This document shows positions 27,492 to 37,193 of a stretch of DNA of 64,000 bases, one piece after another. Source of the stretch: Lentibacillus sp. CBA3610. Its GTDB lineage: Bacteria > Bacillota > Bacilli > Bacillales > Amphibacillaceae. The DNA lies in NCBI RefSeq assembly GCF_013373365.1, contig NZ_CP035925.1:558001-622000 (forward strand), read 5' to 3'. Positions within the stretch are counted from its first letter, which is position 1, and each line of letters starts with the position of its first letter. Below the pieces are notes generated by a model. The model saw nothing but the letters and a program-made list of their open reading frames with translations. It ran no database searches and was not told the DNA's origin. Made by a program: the position numbers and the translations under genes.

Positions 27492-28499
27492 TTACGATTC
27501 ACCCCTTGCTAACTGATTGCGATCAGGCGTTTGCGGTGCTTTCTCAAGCCAGCCATGGTCAATCATGATGTTGGCACCGTCTTCCGCATAAAGCCAAATT
27601 TCCGTTAACAGCCGCGAGTATTTTAAACTAATGTCTTTCCTTGGACTTGCGGCGATCGCGGACCCGTAATTCCCAACCCCGGCAGCAGCCATGGCGGATA
27701 CATGGAACATAATTAATTTGTCTGAAAAGGTCTGGTCAGTTGATGCGGTAGGCGTTGCATCCCATGTCATAGCAGCCGGAATGTCATTATCCAATAAGAT
27801 GTCGCTGAAAACAGTTATATGTTTAGTGGAAATTTGTTTTCCGCGGATAAGATAATCTTTTACTTCTTTTCTCCTGGCAACCTGAGCAAACGCCATCATC
27901 ATTTCTTTCCCGATTAAATTTGTCTCGATATTAAGCCTGAGATTCGAAATTTCAACCGCAGTTAACGGTCTTTTCCCACCCATAACGTTTCCCAAAAAGG
28001 ATTGTTTTGTGACAAAATCAACATCAGTCGGCGTTGAGATATAAGGATGGCGAACATAAAGCCCCTTATCCAATAGCACGTCCGAAACGACCTTTTGTAA
28101 ATGGACTGCTTCTGAAAGGACTTTTTTATGAAAGATGACGAGATCAGACCGTGATGCAAGTCCTAATGCAAGGGTACTTGCACTCATGCCAAGGACAGAC
28201 ATTAACTTTAGATACTGCGGGTAAAATGCATCAGAAAACAAGGGACGGGCATCCAATTGGACATCTTGTTTCGTGAATCCGGCAGGTGTTGGAAATCCTT
28301 CTTGCTCAAAAAGTCCCTTCAAGTACTGGATATGTTCTTCAGAGGAGGATAAAGCCAGTTCAAGAACAGAACGAATTTGCTCGTCCTTCACTTTGGTCAT
28401 AAAATATGATAAAACACATACGGCTGCTGTATCGTTCATATATTGCCCCCAAAGACCAGCCATTTCCGCAGACGTTATACGCGTATCATGATTCGTCAT
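27492..28499 (-). CDS. DUF3231 family protein, copy 2 of 3
   Basis: The same two-repeat architecture as copy 3 (ITSAEMAGLWGQYMNDTA; VEISNLRLNIETNLIGKEMM; AASPRKDISLKYSRLL). I choose the ATG at 28499, where the family homology begins, with GGAGTGATC upstream; the frame is open to 28586. It is part of a three-gene run on one strand. Confidence 0.85.
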   Translation of the reverse strand: MTNHDTRITSAEMAGLWGQYMNDTAAVCVLSYFMTKVKDEQIRSVLELALSSSEEHIQYLKGLFEQEGFPTPAGFTKQDVQLDARPLFSDAFYPQYLKLMSVLGMSASTLALGLASRSDLVIFHKKVLSEAVHLQKVVSDVLLDKGLYVRHPYISTPTDVDFVTKQSFLGNVMGGKRPLTAVEISNLRLNIETNLIGKEMMMAFAQVARRKEVKDYLIRGKQISTKHITVFSDILLDNDIPAAMTWDATPTASTDQTFSDKLIMFHVSAMAAAGVGNYGSAIAASPRKDISLKYSRLLTEIWLYAEDGANIMIDHGWLEKAPQTPDRNQLARGES

Positions 28500-28595
28500 C
28501 CGATCACTCCATTCCACCAATTCGTTAGAACAATGCTCCCTAATAATACTTCCCATTTGCGGCTTTTTTTCCTGCATACAATCCACATCGTGGCC

Positions 28596-29595
28596 TTATT
28601 TCGCCAGCTTTTTTCGATCAGCTGCCATTGGCGGTTGCTCCATCCAGGCATTATCAATCATAATATTCGCTCCCTTATTGGAGTATTTGGCTATTTCCGC
28701 TATCAGCCGGGCATAATGAACACCTAAATCATGTCTTGGACTGACAGACATGGACGTTCCATATTGGCCCGGTAAATGTTGTGACAAGAAACATCATTAA
28801 TTTATCCGAAAAAGGTGAAGTTGTTGAATTGGTGACTTCTGATGTCATAATACGGGCCCCATCAGAGATATATTCATCATTTAAGATGGATGAGAAAACT
28901 TCCAGATGTTTTGCGGCAATGTCACGTCCTTGTTCAAAATATTTTTTAACCTTTTTTGATTTTGCAACTTGAGCGAATCCGGCAACAATTGCCTGACCAA
29001 GTGCATTCCTTCTTGTGTTTAATACAAGTGCTGTAATCTCTGTACCCAGTAATGGTCTGCGTTCGCCCAGCCAGCCTGTCAAAAAGCTATTATTCGTGAC
29101 AAAGTCGATTTGCTTCGGCTTCGGAATTTGCGGATAACGGATATAAAGGTCTTTTGCTTTGGCTGTATCTTTTGTTATTTTGTACATTTTCTGTGTTTCG
29201 TCTACAGCTTCTGAATAAAACTGAATGATATCATCCCGCTCAACTTGGGATAAGGCTAATCCGTAAATAGCTAAACTAAAATTACATACATTTAACATCA
29301 AATCAAGGTAGATGCGATCGGAAAAAAGTCTTGGAGCTTCCAAATTAACATCCTGTTCCGTAAATCCCTGGGGAACCGGATAGTGTTCAGCATTAAAAAT
29401 GTCAGTTAATTTTTTTTGATGCTCGTTTGATATCGCTAAAAATTGTTCAAGTATGGAACGGATTTCGCCATCGGTAACATTTGTTAAAAAATGACGTAAT
29501 CCACAAATCATCATGGTGTCATTTTGATACGATGTCCAAAGCGTTGAAACCTCTGCTGCCGTTAATTCATCTTGAAAAGGATCATTCGTTTCCAA
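28596..29595 (-). pseudogene. DUF3231 family protein, copy 1 of 3, frameshifted
   Basis: The start is TTG with GGAGG eight bases before it. The first 270 residues are good (LTAAEVSTLWTSYQNDTMM; WLGERRPLLGTEITALVLNT). Near 28770 the frame breaks after MFLVTTFTG; the next frame continues GQYGTSMSVSPRHDLGVHYA and ends at 28596. Compared with copies 2 and 3 about three residues are also missing, so a small deletion rather than a single-base error is likely. Confidence 0.8.
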
Positions 29596-29782
29596 TTTTA
29601 AAACCTCCGCTACAGCCTTTTACTTTCCAGTATTATTTGGATTTATGGAATAGATTATTCATTTTATAGCTTCCTCTTAATATTATTGATAAATTAGATG
29701 AGGAAGGAGACTTAAATTCTAAGGCAGTAGTAGTTGTGATGAAAAAATCGAAAGTGATGCGGTTAATCCCCATAAAATTAAA

Positions 29783-29810
29783 ATAGACGGACAGTATACT
29801 GCCCGTCTAT
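29783..29810 (-). terminator. Terminator of the dehydrogenase/tatA operon
   Basis: The arms ATAGACGG.CAGT / ACTG.CCGTCTAT form a near-perfect stem; on the minus strand TTTTAATTTTA follows. It separates this operon from the DUF3231 genes. The 29596-29782 stretch holds the DUF3231 promoter and no gene. Confidence 0.75.
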
Positions 29811-29832
29811 GCTGATTCCTGAATAAGTCCCG

Positions 29833-30024
29833 CTATTTTTCTTGTTCTGTGTCACCCTTCTTACCTTCTTCATCATTCATGATGCTGTTAGTGGATTTCT
29901 TGAACTCAGACAGTGTCTGGCCAAAAGCAGACCCGATTTCAGGAAGCTTTTTAGGTCCGAAAATAATCAACGCTAAGATTAAAATGAGAATCAATCCCGG
30001 TATACCTATACTGGAAATACCCAC
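29833..30024 (-). CDS. tatA: TatA-type twin-arginine translocase subunit
   Basis: A 63-residue protein with one N-terminal membrane helix ([20 protein letters not shown]), the conserved FGPKKLPE hinge, an amphipathic helix ([15 protein letters not shown]) and a charged tail. I choose the GTG at 30024, eight bases after AAGGAG. It is the last gene of an operon whose first gene encodes a Tat-signal protein, so it probably serves export of that complex. No tatC is in the window. Confidence 0.9.
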   Translation of the reverse strand: MGISSIGIPGLILILILALIIFGPKKLPEIGSAFGQTLSEFKKSTNSIMNDEEGKKGDTEQEK

Positions 30025-30075
30025 TTTGACAACTCCTTTTTGTTTTGACATACATGCCGTTAACAATTAACCGTT

Positions 30076-31812
30076 TTAAGCCATCCTATTTTTATTTTTC
30101 CCTTTTACGAGCTGACCATTATTTTCTCTGAATTTTAATATCCCCTCTGCAGCCCTGTAGGCGAATGCTCCCACAGTGCCTGTTGGGTTGTATCCGCCAT
30201 TATGAGCAAAATTGGAAGCTCCTATTACGAATACATTATCAACATCCCACATTTGTAAATAATTATTCACTGCAGAGGTTTCCGGATCTCCTCCAATAAT
30301 GACACCACCTGTAATATGATCATTCTGTGCAGGCTCGATATCAAAGTGATCCGTCATCTCTCTCGGTTCAACAATTTCAGCACCCATCTCATCTAATATT
30401 TCAGCACTTCGATCCGAAATATATTTAAATAAACGATTATCCTGTTCGGTGAAATCGTATGTTAAACGGAGCAGCGGATTTCCAAAACTGTCTTTATAAG
30501 TTGGATCAAGGCTCAGATAATTATTGCGATGGGGCATGGATGCACCCTGGGAATCGACGGATAGCCACCGGTTTTGGTATTTAATGGACTGTGCTTTGAA
30601 CTCTTTTCCCCAGCTGGGAGTACCGCCGGGAACAGTATTATTTTGAATCGGTCTTCTCCCATACTGTTTCGTGGAGATTGATCCGCCATGAATGAAGTCC
30701 AATTCGGAATGGTCAAAATTGTCCCCGTTATAATCGTCCACTGTAGCACCAAGTGAACCTGCTCCCATATACGTATTGAATTTCTCGTTAAAAAATCCGG
30801 TAGCACCTGCAATGATTTGATAACAATAATTTTTCCCAATCACGCCGTCTCCGGTTTCCGGGTTATATGGACGCCCAAGGCCGGAATGCAATAATAACTT
30901 TGTATTATTGAGAACATAGCTTGTCAGGACAACAATATCTGCAGGCTGTTCAAATTCTTCTCCGGTCTGAAGGTCGACATATCTGACACCGGTAGCCCGA
31001 TTGTCATCATGCAGAATTTCGGTTACGTTTGCATGTGTTCTAAGCTCAAAGTTGCCTGTTTCCTGTGCAGTGGGAATGACAGTGACATTTGGCGTAGACT
31101 TTGCCCCGTATTCACAGCCGAATTTTTCACAAAAACCGCAGTACTGACATTGTGCGATAAATTGCCCGTCAGGATTCTCATAGTTTTCCGACAAGTTGCC
31201 TGATGGCAGCATAAATGGGTGAAGTCCCAGGTTATTTGATGCGTCCTTAAATCGGTCAAGGATTGGCGTGCTTTTCATTGGCGGGGTTGGATAGGGGTTT
31301 TTTCTTGGCGCCCCCATTGGATTTTCCTCACCGCTTATCCCGGCTGTTTTTTCGAATTTATCGTAGTATGGCTCCAGTTCATCATAGGTGATGCCCCAGT
31401 CCTGGAGTGTATGGCCATCAGCAAGTTTGTTCGGGCCATACGTCTCATCGGTCATCGATTTTATTTCAAAGTCATAGGGGAGAAAACGCCACGTATGCCC
31501 ATTCCAATGAACGCCTGCTCCTCCAACACCGGACCCTATGAGAAATGCACCAAATTGACGCATCGGCAATGCATCTTCATTCGGTCTGTTTCGGAATGTA
31601 ATCGTTTCTTTGGAAAGGTCCTGCATTAATTCATAACGTACGGCATAACGATACTCATCATGCACCATCTGGAAATCTTGTGTATCTCTGTGACCGCCTC
31701 GTTCCAGTCCAACAACCTGTACGCCGGCCTTTGCCAGTTCGGCAGCGATAATGCCTCCTGCCCAGCCAACCCCTACAGTTACGACTTCTGCTTTATCGAG
31801 TTTTGTAACCAA
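30076..31812 (-). CDS. GMC-family FAD dehydrogenase, gluconate 2-dehydrogenase-like large subunit
   Basis: A protein of 578 residues. The FAD-binding GVGWAGGIIAAELAKAG lies near the N-terminus, followed by GSGVGGAGVHWNGHTWRFLP, the Cys-rich segment CQYCGFCEKFGCEYGAKS (about 220) and the C-terminal GASNFAHNGGYNPTGTVGAF with active-site His/Asn. This is the large subunit of membrane-bound sugar-acid dehydrogenases. It has no signal of its own and would travel with the Tat-signal small subunit. The cytochrome c subunit is absent here, so the electron acceptor is unknown. Confidence 0.88.
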   Translation of the reverse strand: MVTKLDKAEVVTVGVGWAGGIIAAELAKAGVQVVGLERGGHRDTQDFQMVHDEYRYAVRYELMQDLSKETITFRNRPNEDALPMRQFGAFLIGSGVGGAGVHWNGHTWRFLPYDFEIKSMTDETYGPNKLADGHTLQDWGITYDELEPYYDKFEKTAGISGEENPMGAPRKNPYPTPPMKSTPILDRFKDASNNLGLHPFMLPSGNLSENYENPDGQFIAQCQYCGFCEKFGCEYGAKSTPNVTVIPTAQETGNFELRTHANVTEILHDDNRATGVRYVDLQTGEEFEQPADIVVLTSYVLNNTKLLLHSGLGRPYNPETGDGVIGKNYCYQIIAGATGFFNEKFNTYMGAGSLGATVDDYNGDNFDHSELDFIHGGSISTKQYGRRPIQNNTVPGGTPSWGKEFKAQSIKYQNRWLSVDSQGASMPHRNNYLSLDPTYKDSFGNPLLRLTYDFTEQDNRLFKYISDRSAEILDEMGAEIVEPREMTDHFDIEPAQNDHITGGVIIGGDPETSAVNNYLQMWDVDNVFVIGASNFAHNGGYNPTGTVGAFAYRAAEGILKFRENNGQLVKGKNKNRMA

Positions 31813-31839
31813 TTCTATGTCCTCCTTTGTTTCATCATT

Positions 31840-32580
31840 TTAGTGCGATATATGGGATCGTAATGCGTTCGGTTCCATTTCGATAAAATCTTCACTGTCA
31901 AGTTCGTCTATAAAACTCATTTGGCTGCCGGGAAATTCTTTCATTCGCCAGCCATCCATATTCGCATTGCCGCCGTACAGTGGATCTGAATAGGCACCTT
32001 CCAACGTGGCTGATCTCATTGTTTCGAAAAAAGTTGCCGACGTCGCGCCTTTTATGCCAACACCATTATTCTGAAAAGCTTGTAATAATTCATCCTGCTG
32101 TTCGCCTTCCAATTCAGTGAATGTGGTGTTGTAATTATTCATACTTTCATCTTCCAGTGCTTGAATGCCAACCAGAAAGAGTTCATTGCGTTTTAGCGGT
32201 GATTGATACCCTTGATAATCTGTTCCGGGTGAAAAAGGTCCCTGCATATATTCCTTTTCATTATTCCCGTATGATCCAGCCAGTTGATGGTCAATAAAAT
32301 AGGGAACGCCCAAGGCAATAGCCCCCGGTCCATTTTCATCTTCCGGAAAAATTCGTTCCGTAGCCGCACTGAGAATATCAAAATCTTTCTGTCTGGTAAA
32401 AAACATCAGTGCACGGTTATAGTCGTTTGTTTCTTGTGCCGTCTCTTGGTTTGTATCGAGTAAATTTGTGCCCAGCAGTGAACCAAGAATACCACCGCCA
32501 ATTGCCCCGCCGGCTACATAACCGGAGTTGCGCATGAATCTGCGGCGGGACATTTTCGACTGTTCTTTTTCATCTGCCAT
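31840..32580 (-). CDS. Gluconate 2-dehydrogenase subunit 3-like protein with Tat signal
   Basis: A protein of 246 residues with a twin-arginine signal, SRRRFMRNSGYVAGGAIGG (about residues 11-29). The mature part has FFTRQKDFDILSAATERIFP and GPGAIALGVPYFIDHQLAG, typical of the small subunit. It binds and exports the FAD subunit encoded 27 bases downstream. I choose the start at 32580 with GGAGGAAT before it. It is first in the operon with the large subunit and tatA. Confidence 0.88.
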   Translation of the reverse strand: MADEKEQSKMSRRRFMRNSGYVAGGAIGGGILGSLLGTNLLDTNQETAQETNDYNRALMFFTRQKDFDILSAATERIFPEDENGPGAIALGVPYFIDHQLAGSYGNNEKEYMQGPFSPGTDYQGYQSPLKRNELFLVGIQALEDESMNNYNTTFTELEGEQQDELLQAFQNNGVGIKGATSATFFETMRSATLEGAYSDPLYGGNANMDGWRMKEFPGSQMSFIDELDSEDFIEMEPNALRSHISH

Positions 32581-32601
32581 TTTTATTCCTCCATTCATCA
32601 A

Positions 32602-32973
32602 TGATAAGGATAATTTTCATAGTTCTAACTAAGGCTGGCCATCAACCTATCGAATACGCACGTTTAGTATGCGTGATTATTTGATAAGTATACAGTTTTT
32701 TCCACATGAATTTAGCGAATCCTCTTACATTAAATATGTATGGGTTTCAATGGAATCTTTTAAGGCGTTATTTTGGGGATACGCGTATGAATGAGCTTAC
32801 CCGAGAAAACTTAAAACAATACTATTCTATTCCACATAATTGAATTACCTATTGACAGTATTTGATAATGCTGATACGCTAAAAAACAGTTAAAATAATA
32901 CGAATTCAAAATAAATTAAGTAATAATAAATTAATTAATTTGATCTTAATAAATGGAGGTGAGACAAATAATT
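32602..32973. other. Divergent promoter region
   Basis: It lies between the dehydrogenase operon and the MarR gene. It is very AT-rich with several TATA-like boxes. Candidate MarR operators were not resolved by eye. Confidence 0.4.
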
Positions 32974-33402
32974 ATGGTCAATAATCGTCTAAAAGCATTT
33001 ACAGTTCTAAACAGGGCAACGCAATCGGTACAGGATGCTGTCAGGAGAGATGTGACCCGGTATGGTCTGAATCTGAATGAGTTTGCTGTTTTGGAATTGC
33101 TTTATCACAAAGGTGAACAGCCTATACAATCGCTCGGAAAGAAAATTCTGGTCGCAAGCAGCAGTATTACGTATGTTGCCGATAAGCTTGAAAAAAAAGG
33201 ATATATACGCCGGAGACCATGTACGGATGATCGCCGCGTCATGTACGCAGCTATAACCGATTCAGGCAAGGACTTTATGGATGCGGCATTTCCGGAACAT
33301 GAAAAGAAAATTGAGTCCATTTTTAATGAATGGTCGGACGAAGAAATTGAAGTCGCGATTAACTTACTGAAAAGACTCGGTTATCACGTGGAAAATTTAT
33401 AA
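32974..33402 (+). CDS. MarR family transcriptional regulator
   Basis: A protein of 142 residues with the winged helix: LGKKILVASSSITYVADKL then EKKGYIRRRPCTDDRRVMYA, the DDRR wing. No conserved redox Cys near the N-terminus is seen; one Cys is in the wing. The start is the ATG with GGAGGTGA upstream. It lies beside spx and wrbA, so a redox or electrophile response is likely, and it may also control the divergent dehydrogenase operon. Confidence 0.85.
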   Translation: MVNNRLKAFTVLNRATQSVQDAVRRDVTRYGLNLNEFAVLELLYHKGEQPIQSLGKKILVASSSITYVADKLEKKGYIRRRPCTDDRRVMYAAITDSGKDFMDAAFPEHEKKIESIFNEWSDEEIEVAINLLKRLGYHVENL

Positions 33403-33518
33403 ATACTGGTTTAATATATTTATTAACATATATTTCGTATTCGAGATATATGAAATGACAATATACAAATTAAATTTAAAAGGTGCAAGTAGACCAAACA
33501 AAATTAAGGGGTGGTTTT

Positions 33519-33917
33519 ATGGTAACACTCTATACAACACCAAGTTGTACATCCTGCAGAAAGGCAAAAGCATGGCTTCAAGAGCGGGAAATCCCGTTTA
33601 CAGAACGAAATTTGTTTTCGGAGCCATTAAATTCAGACGAAATTAAAGATATATTACGCTTAACTGAAGATGGAACTGACGAGATTATTTCAAGGCGTTC
33701 TAAAATATTTCAAAACATTGACGTTAATATTGATCAGCTGCCGATAAGGGATTTATTCAATTTAATTCAGGAAAACCCCGGCATTTTAAGAAGGCCAATG
33801 ATTGCTGATGAAAAGCGGCTGCAGGTAGGCTATAACGAAGATGAGATCCGCATGTTTCTGCCCAGAACCGTTCGAAAGTGTCAATTGCAGGAAGCTCAAG
33901 AGCAAATTGCTAATTAA
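33519..33917 (+). CDS. spx: Spx-family redox regulator
   Basis: A 132-residue ArsC-fold protein with the CxxC switch (Cys10, Cys13 in [11 protein letters not shown]), then [40 protein letters not shown] and [12 protein letters not shown]. This is Spx, which binds the RNA polymerase alpha subunit and redirects transcription under thiol stress. AAGGGGTGG precedes the ATG. The chromosome may carry other copies. Confidence 0.9.
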   Translation: MVTLYTTPSCTSCRKAKAWLQEREIPFTERNLFSEPLNSDEIKDILRLTEDGTDEIISRRSKIFQNIDVNIDQLPIRDLFNLIQENPGILRRPMIADEKRLQVGYNEDEIRMFLPRTVRKCQLQEAQEQIAN

Positions 33918-33940
33918 AAAGTGAAAGAGAGAAAATTTAA

Positions 33941-34138
33941 ATGACAAGGGTTATGGTGTTACACCTGTTCAGGATCGGAACAGATCTTCTGATTGGAAAG
34001 GTTGTTCGGTTTCATGTAGATGAGAAAATATACGAAAGTGGGCGAATAAACCATCAAACGCTTGCTGCGGTCAGCCGATTAGCCGGTTCGAACTACGCGA
34101 AGATAGGTGACGTATTTTCCATTGAAAGGCCAAAATAG
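33941..34138 (+). pseudogene. C-terminal fragment of a flavin reductase-like protein
   Basis: The readable part GKVVRFHVDEKIYESGRIN and AVSRLAGSNYAKIGDVFS is the end of flavin reductase (flavoredoxin-like) proteins of about 200 residues. The FMN-binding N-terminal part is missing. Confidence 0.7.
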
Positions 34139-34612
34139 ATTGGAATTTCTGCCAAGCTGGTTAGAATCAAAAAGAGAAAAATTTGAAGCAGCGTTACCAT
34201 CAATTGATGTCAATTAAGAGGAAACGTGAGGAAATTGAAAAGTTGGTTCGACCATTTGATACAGTAAGAAGTATAAAAGAATTTGAAAAGGACATAGAGG
34301 ACTATAATCAAATCGCATTTTCCTCGTCGTACTAAGATAAGATAGTTGATAAAATATATAGCAATATAGAAACATATATATTGAATTAAAGATATATTAA
34401 CTGATAATATACTGAATGGAAATATTGTTCATTAAAGATAAAGAACAGAAATTCGAATCTAAATCACCTCAAATATCTCGAAACTAGGAAGTATTAAATC
34501 GTTAAAATTAAAGTTTCGCCAAAGGGAGCGAGAAAACTTGAAAGTCATTAATTTTCAGGAGGTGGTTCTTATAAAGGATATTCATCATTAAACAGAAAGA
34601 AGGGAATAAATT
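34139..34612. other. Gap with short coding-like remnants
   Basis: Short frames such as IEFLPSWLESKREKFEAA-like and LVRPFDTVRSIKEFEKD-like stretches (34140-34330) look like worn coding sequence but are not recognised. The rest is AT-rich with the wrbA promoter region. Confidence 0.3.
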
Positions 34613-35272
34613 ATGGGATTTTTAGATAAATTATTTGGTAAATCAAAGGAGATGGAAAATATGTCAAACGTTAAATTAGCAATCGTTTATTATAGCCAAA
34701 CAGGAACAAACTATCAATTAGCAAAATGGGCGGAAGAAAGTGCGAAGGAAAATGGCGCAGAGGTAAGACTCGTTAAAGCCGCTGAACTTGCTCCAGAAGC
34801 CGCAATCGAATCAAACCCTGCATGGAAAGAACATATACAAGCAACAAAAGATGTACCAGAGGCATCTTCAGATGATATTGAGTGGGCAGACGCTATTATC
34901 TTCAGTATGTCTACGCGTTTCGGTGGTATTCCGGCACAAATGAAACAATTTCTTGATATGCAAGGTGGCTTATGGGGATCCGGTAAAACAATAAACAAAG
35001 TGGTGAGCGCCATGTCATCCGCAGGGAACCCACACGGTGGTCAAGAGGCAAGTATTCTTTCACTGTATACTTCACTCATGCATTGGGGTGCTATTATTGT
35101 ACCACCTGGATATTCCGACTCAAGCATGTTTACTGCTGGCGGCAACCCATATGGTGTAAGTACAGCAATAGATGGTGAAGGCAATATGGTTGATGACGTT
35201 GAAGGCGCGGCAAAACATCAAGCTAAACGGACGGTTACCATTGCTTCCAGTGTGAAACAGGGGCAACAATAA
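34613..35272 (+). CDS. wrbA: WrbA-like flavodoxin-fold NAD(P)H:quinone oxidoreductase
   Basis: A protein of 219 residues. FMN-binding IVYYSQTGTNYQLAKWAEE lies near the start, with FSMSTRFGGIPAQMKQFLD and SAGNPHGGQEASILSLYT later. WrbA-type enzymes reduce quinones by two electrons and limit redox cycling. About 16 extra residues precede the flavodoxin fold; a second possible ATG lies at residue 17. It fits a redox-stress group with MarR and Spx. Confidence 0.85.
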   Translation: MGFLDKLFGKSKEMENMSNVKLAIVYYSQTGTNYQLAKWAEESAKENGAEVRLVKAAELAPEAAIESNPAWKEHIQATKDVPEASSDDIEWADAIIFSMSTRFGGIPAQMKQFLDMQGGLWGSGKTINKVVSAMSSAGNPHGGQEASILSLYTSLMHWGAIIVPPGYSDSSMFTAGGNPYGVSTAIDGEGNMVDDVEGAAKHQAKRTVTIASSVKQGQQ

Positions 35273-35290
35273 TTAGTCCTGCATTCTTTG

Positions 35291-35324
35291 AAATGTGGAG
35301 ATCCCTTTATCTCCACATTTCTTG
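35291..35324 (+). terminator. Terminator of wrbA
   Basis: The perfect arms AAATGTGGAGAT / ATCTCCACATTT with a six-base loop are followed by CTTGTTTAT. Confidence 0.75.
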
Positions 35325-35519
35325 TTTATAAATAAACAATAATTTTATAAGAGTATATTATTCATGGCTGACAGGTCAATGATCGGTTTGGTATATCATG
35401 GCATCTTAACTTTCAATTGATTGAAATAAATTATAAAATTCAGCAGACGAACGCTTTACCGAAATAAAAAAGTGACCAAATCTGCATTACGGTAGAGAAA
35501 AAATAAAAACACAATACAT

Positions 35520-35560
35520 TAGCATACTAAATCGCATAACATTTAGTATGCTATTTTTTA
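35520..35560 (+). terminator. Strong orphan terminator hairpin
   Basis: The arms TAGCATACTAAAT / ATTTAGTATGCTA (13 perfect pairs) are followed by TTTTTT. No gene ends just upstream; 35325-35519 shows no open frame. It faces the trHb remnant from the other side. Confidence 0.7.
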
Positions 35561-35629
35561 CTGTTATGATAACGTTTAATAAGATCTTTCTTGAGCAGTC
35601 CCTATTTATAAAACTTAACGATTATTTTA

Positions 35630-35858
35630 CTATTTGATTGTTCCACTGATAACCTCGTCTTTGTGAGCCGTGAAGGCATCGAGAACTTCATTCTTTTCGT
35701 TCTCTGACACATCGAAATGCTCGAGTGTGTCAGCCAATACTTCACCCGCTGCATCAAATTCTTCTTCAGTTAGCTTCATATCGTAATGAGTTGGTTCTAG
35801 ATCCAGACTATCGTCATTAGGGACGGTGCTGACGTACTTATAAGGACAATCAGCCTGG
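35630..35858 (-). pseudogene. C-terminal fragment of a truncated hemoglobin
   Basis: On the minus strand the frame ends MKLTEEEFDAAGEVLADTLE, HFDVSENEKNEVLDAFTAHK, DEVISGTIK, stop at 35630. This is the H-helix end of group 1 truncated hemoglobins. The heme-binding part is missing and a stop lies in frame upstream near 35862. Confidence 0.5.
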
Positions 35859-36012
35859 TTTGGTTAAGAACAATCCTTTTAAGAATAGGGTTTATTCCTT
35901 TACCAAGCATATAAAAAGAAGAAATTAACTGCATCTATAAAAGGGATCCAGTTTTTTAGTTTACTTTGAATAACAGCAGATCGCTGGATTTTGGAGGGAG
36001 CGAAAAGGGCTA

Positions 36013-36950
36013 GGTTCTCTCTGCTTTCGGAAGTATCGGAGAAGAGACGCTTTCTCTCTGATATTTCGATCACATCCCGAGTGTGCTTCGGCAGAGAGAC
36101 GCTCTCTCTCTGACATTTCGATCACATCCCGAGTGTGCTTCGGCAGAGAGACGCTCTCTCTCTGACATTTCGATCACATCCCGAGTGTGCTTCGGCAGAG
36201 AGACGCTCTCTCTGACATTTCGATCACATCCCGAGTGTGCTTCGGCAGAGAGACGCTTTCTCTGCCTTACTCCCTTTCTCTGACATTTCGATCACATCCC
36301 GAGAGCACTTCGGCAGAGAGACGCTTTCTCTCTGACATTTCGATCACATCCCGAGTGTGCTTCGGCAGAGAGACGCTTTCTCTCTGATATTTCGATCACA
36401 TCCGGGTGCGCTTCGGCAGAAGACGCTTTCTCTCTGACGTTTCGATCCATCCGAGGCACTTCGGCAGAGAGACGCTTTCTCTCTGACATTTCGATCACAT
36501 CCCGAGTGTGCTTCGGCAGAGAGACGCTTTCTCTCTGATATTTCGATCACATCCCGGGTGCGCTTCGGCAGAGAGACGCTGTTTCGATCACATCCCGTGT
36601 GTGCTTCGGCAGAGAGACGCTTTCTCTCTGACATTTCGATCGTATCCCGAGTGTGCTTCGGCAGAGAGACGCTTTCTCTCTGATATTTCGATCACATCCC
36701 GGGTGCGCTTCGGCAGAGAGACGCTCTCTCTCTGATGTTTCGATCACATCCCGGGTGCGCTTCGGCAGAGAGACGCTCTCTCTGACATTTCGATCACATC
36801 CCGAGTGTGCTTCGGCAGAGAGACGCTTTCTCTCTGATATTTCGATCACATCCCGAGTGTGCTTCGTCAGAGAGACGCTCTCTCTCTGACATTTCTATCA
36901 CATCCCGAGAGCATTTCGGCAAAGAGAAGCGCTCTCTCTGACGTTCTAAA
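36013..36950. repeat. Tandem array of about 17 hairpin-rich 50-52 bp repeats
   Basis: The unit reads roughly CAGAGAGACGCTTTCTCTCTG, linker ACATTTCGATCACAT, then CCCGAGTGTGCTTCGG. Each unit holds two hairpins: CAGAGAG/CTCTCTG and CCGA/TCGG. Units differ by point changes and by length (50 or 52 bases, one about 70), so no reading frame is kept through the array. There are no unique spacers, so it is not CRISPR. No gene starts inside that I trust. Confidence 0.9.
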
Positions 36951-37193
36951 AGCTGCATGGTGCACTTTCGGACTTAATTGGCAAAAACACAAAATGACGA
37001 TACCATCCCCAGTATCGCCATCCTCCTTCAATCCCGTTTCTCATTTTCAACCTTTTTCTGATCCACATAGCACGTCAACGGCTGATCGGAACCCCCTCAC
37101 CGCGCTGCTATGTCATAAGAAAATCATGCTGATATTTTGAATTTTCTCCATGGTAAGTGAACTACTTAAAGTAAATGTACACCTTCTAACAAT
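36951..37193. other. Gap after the repeat array
   Basis: It holds one short hairpin (GCGATAC-like arms at about 36988-37012) and no gene. Confidence 0.35.

Noticed and set aside
36083..36889. Repeat-protein genes on both strands inside the array
   Set aside because: Unit length of 50 or 52 bases breaks any frame after a few units, and there are no ribosome binding sites; the open frames come from the repeat's composition.
36013..36950. CRISPR array
   Set aside because: The whole unit is conserved, including what would be spacers, and no cas gene is near.
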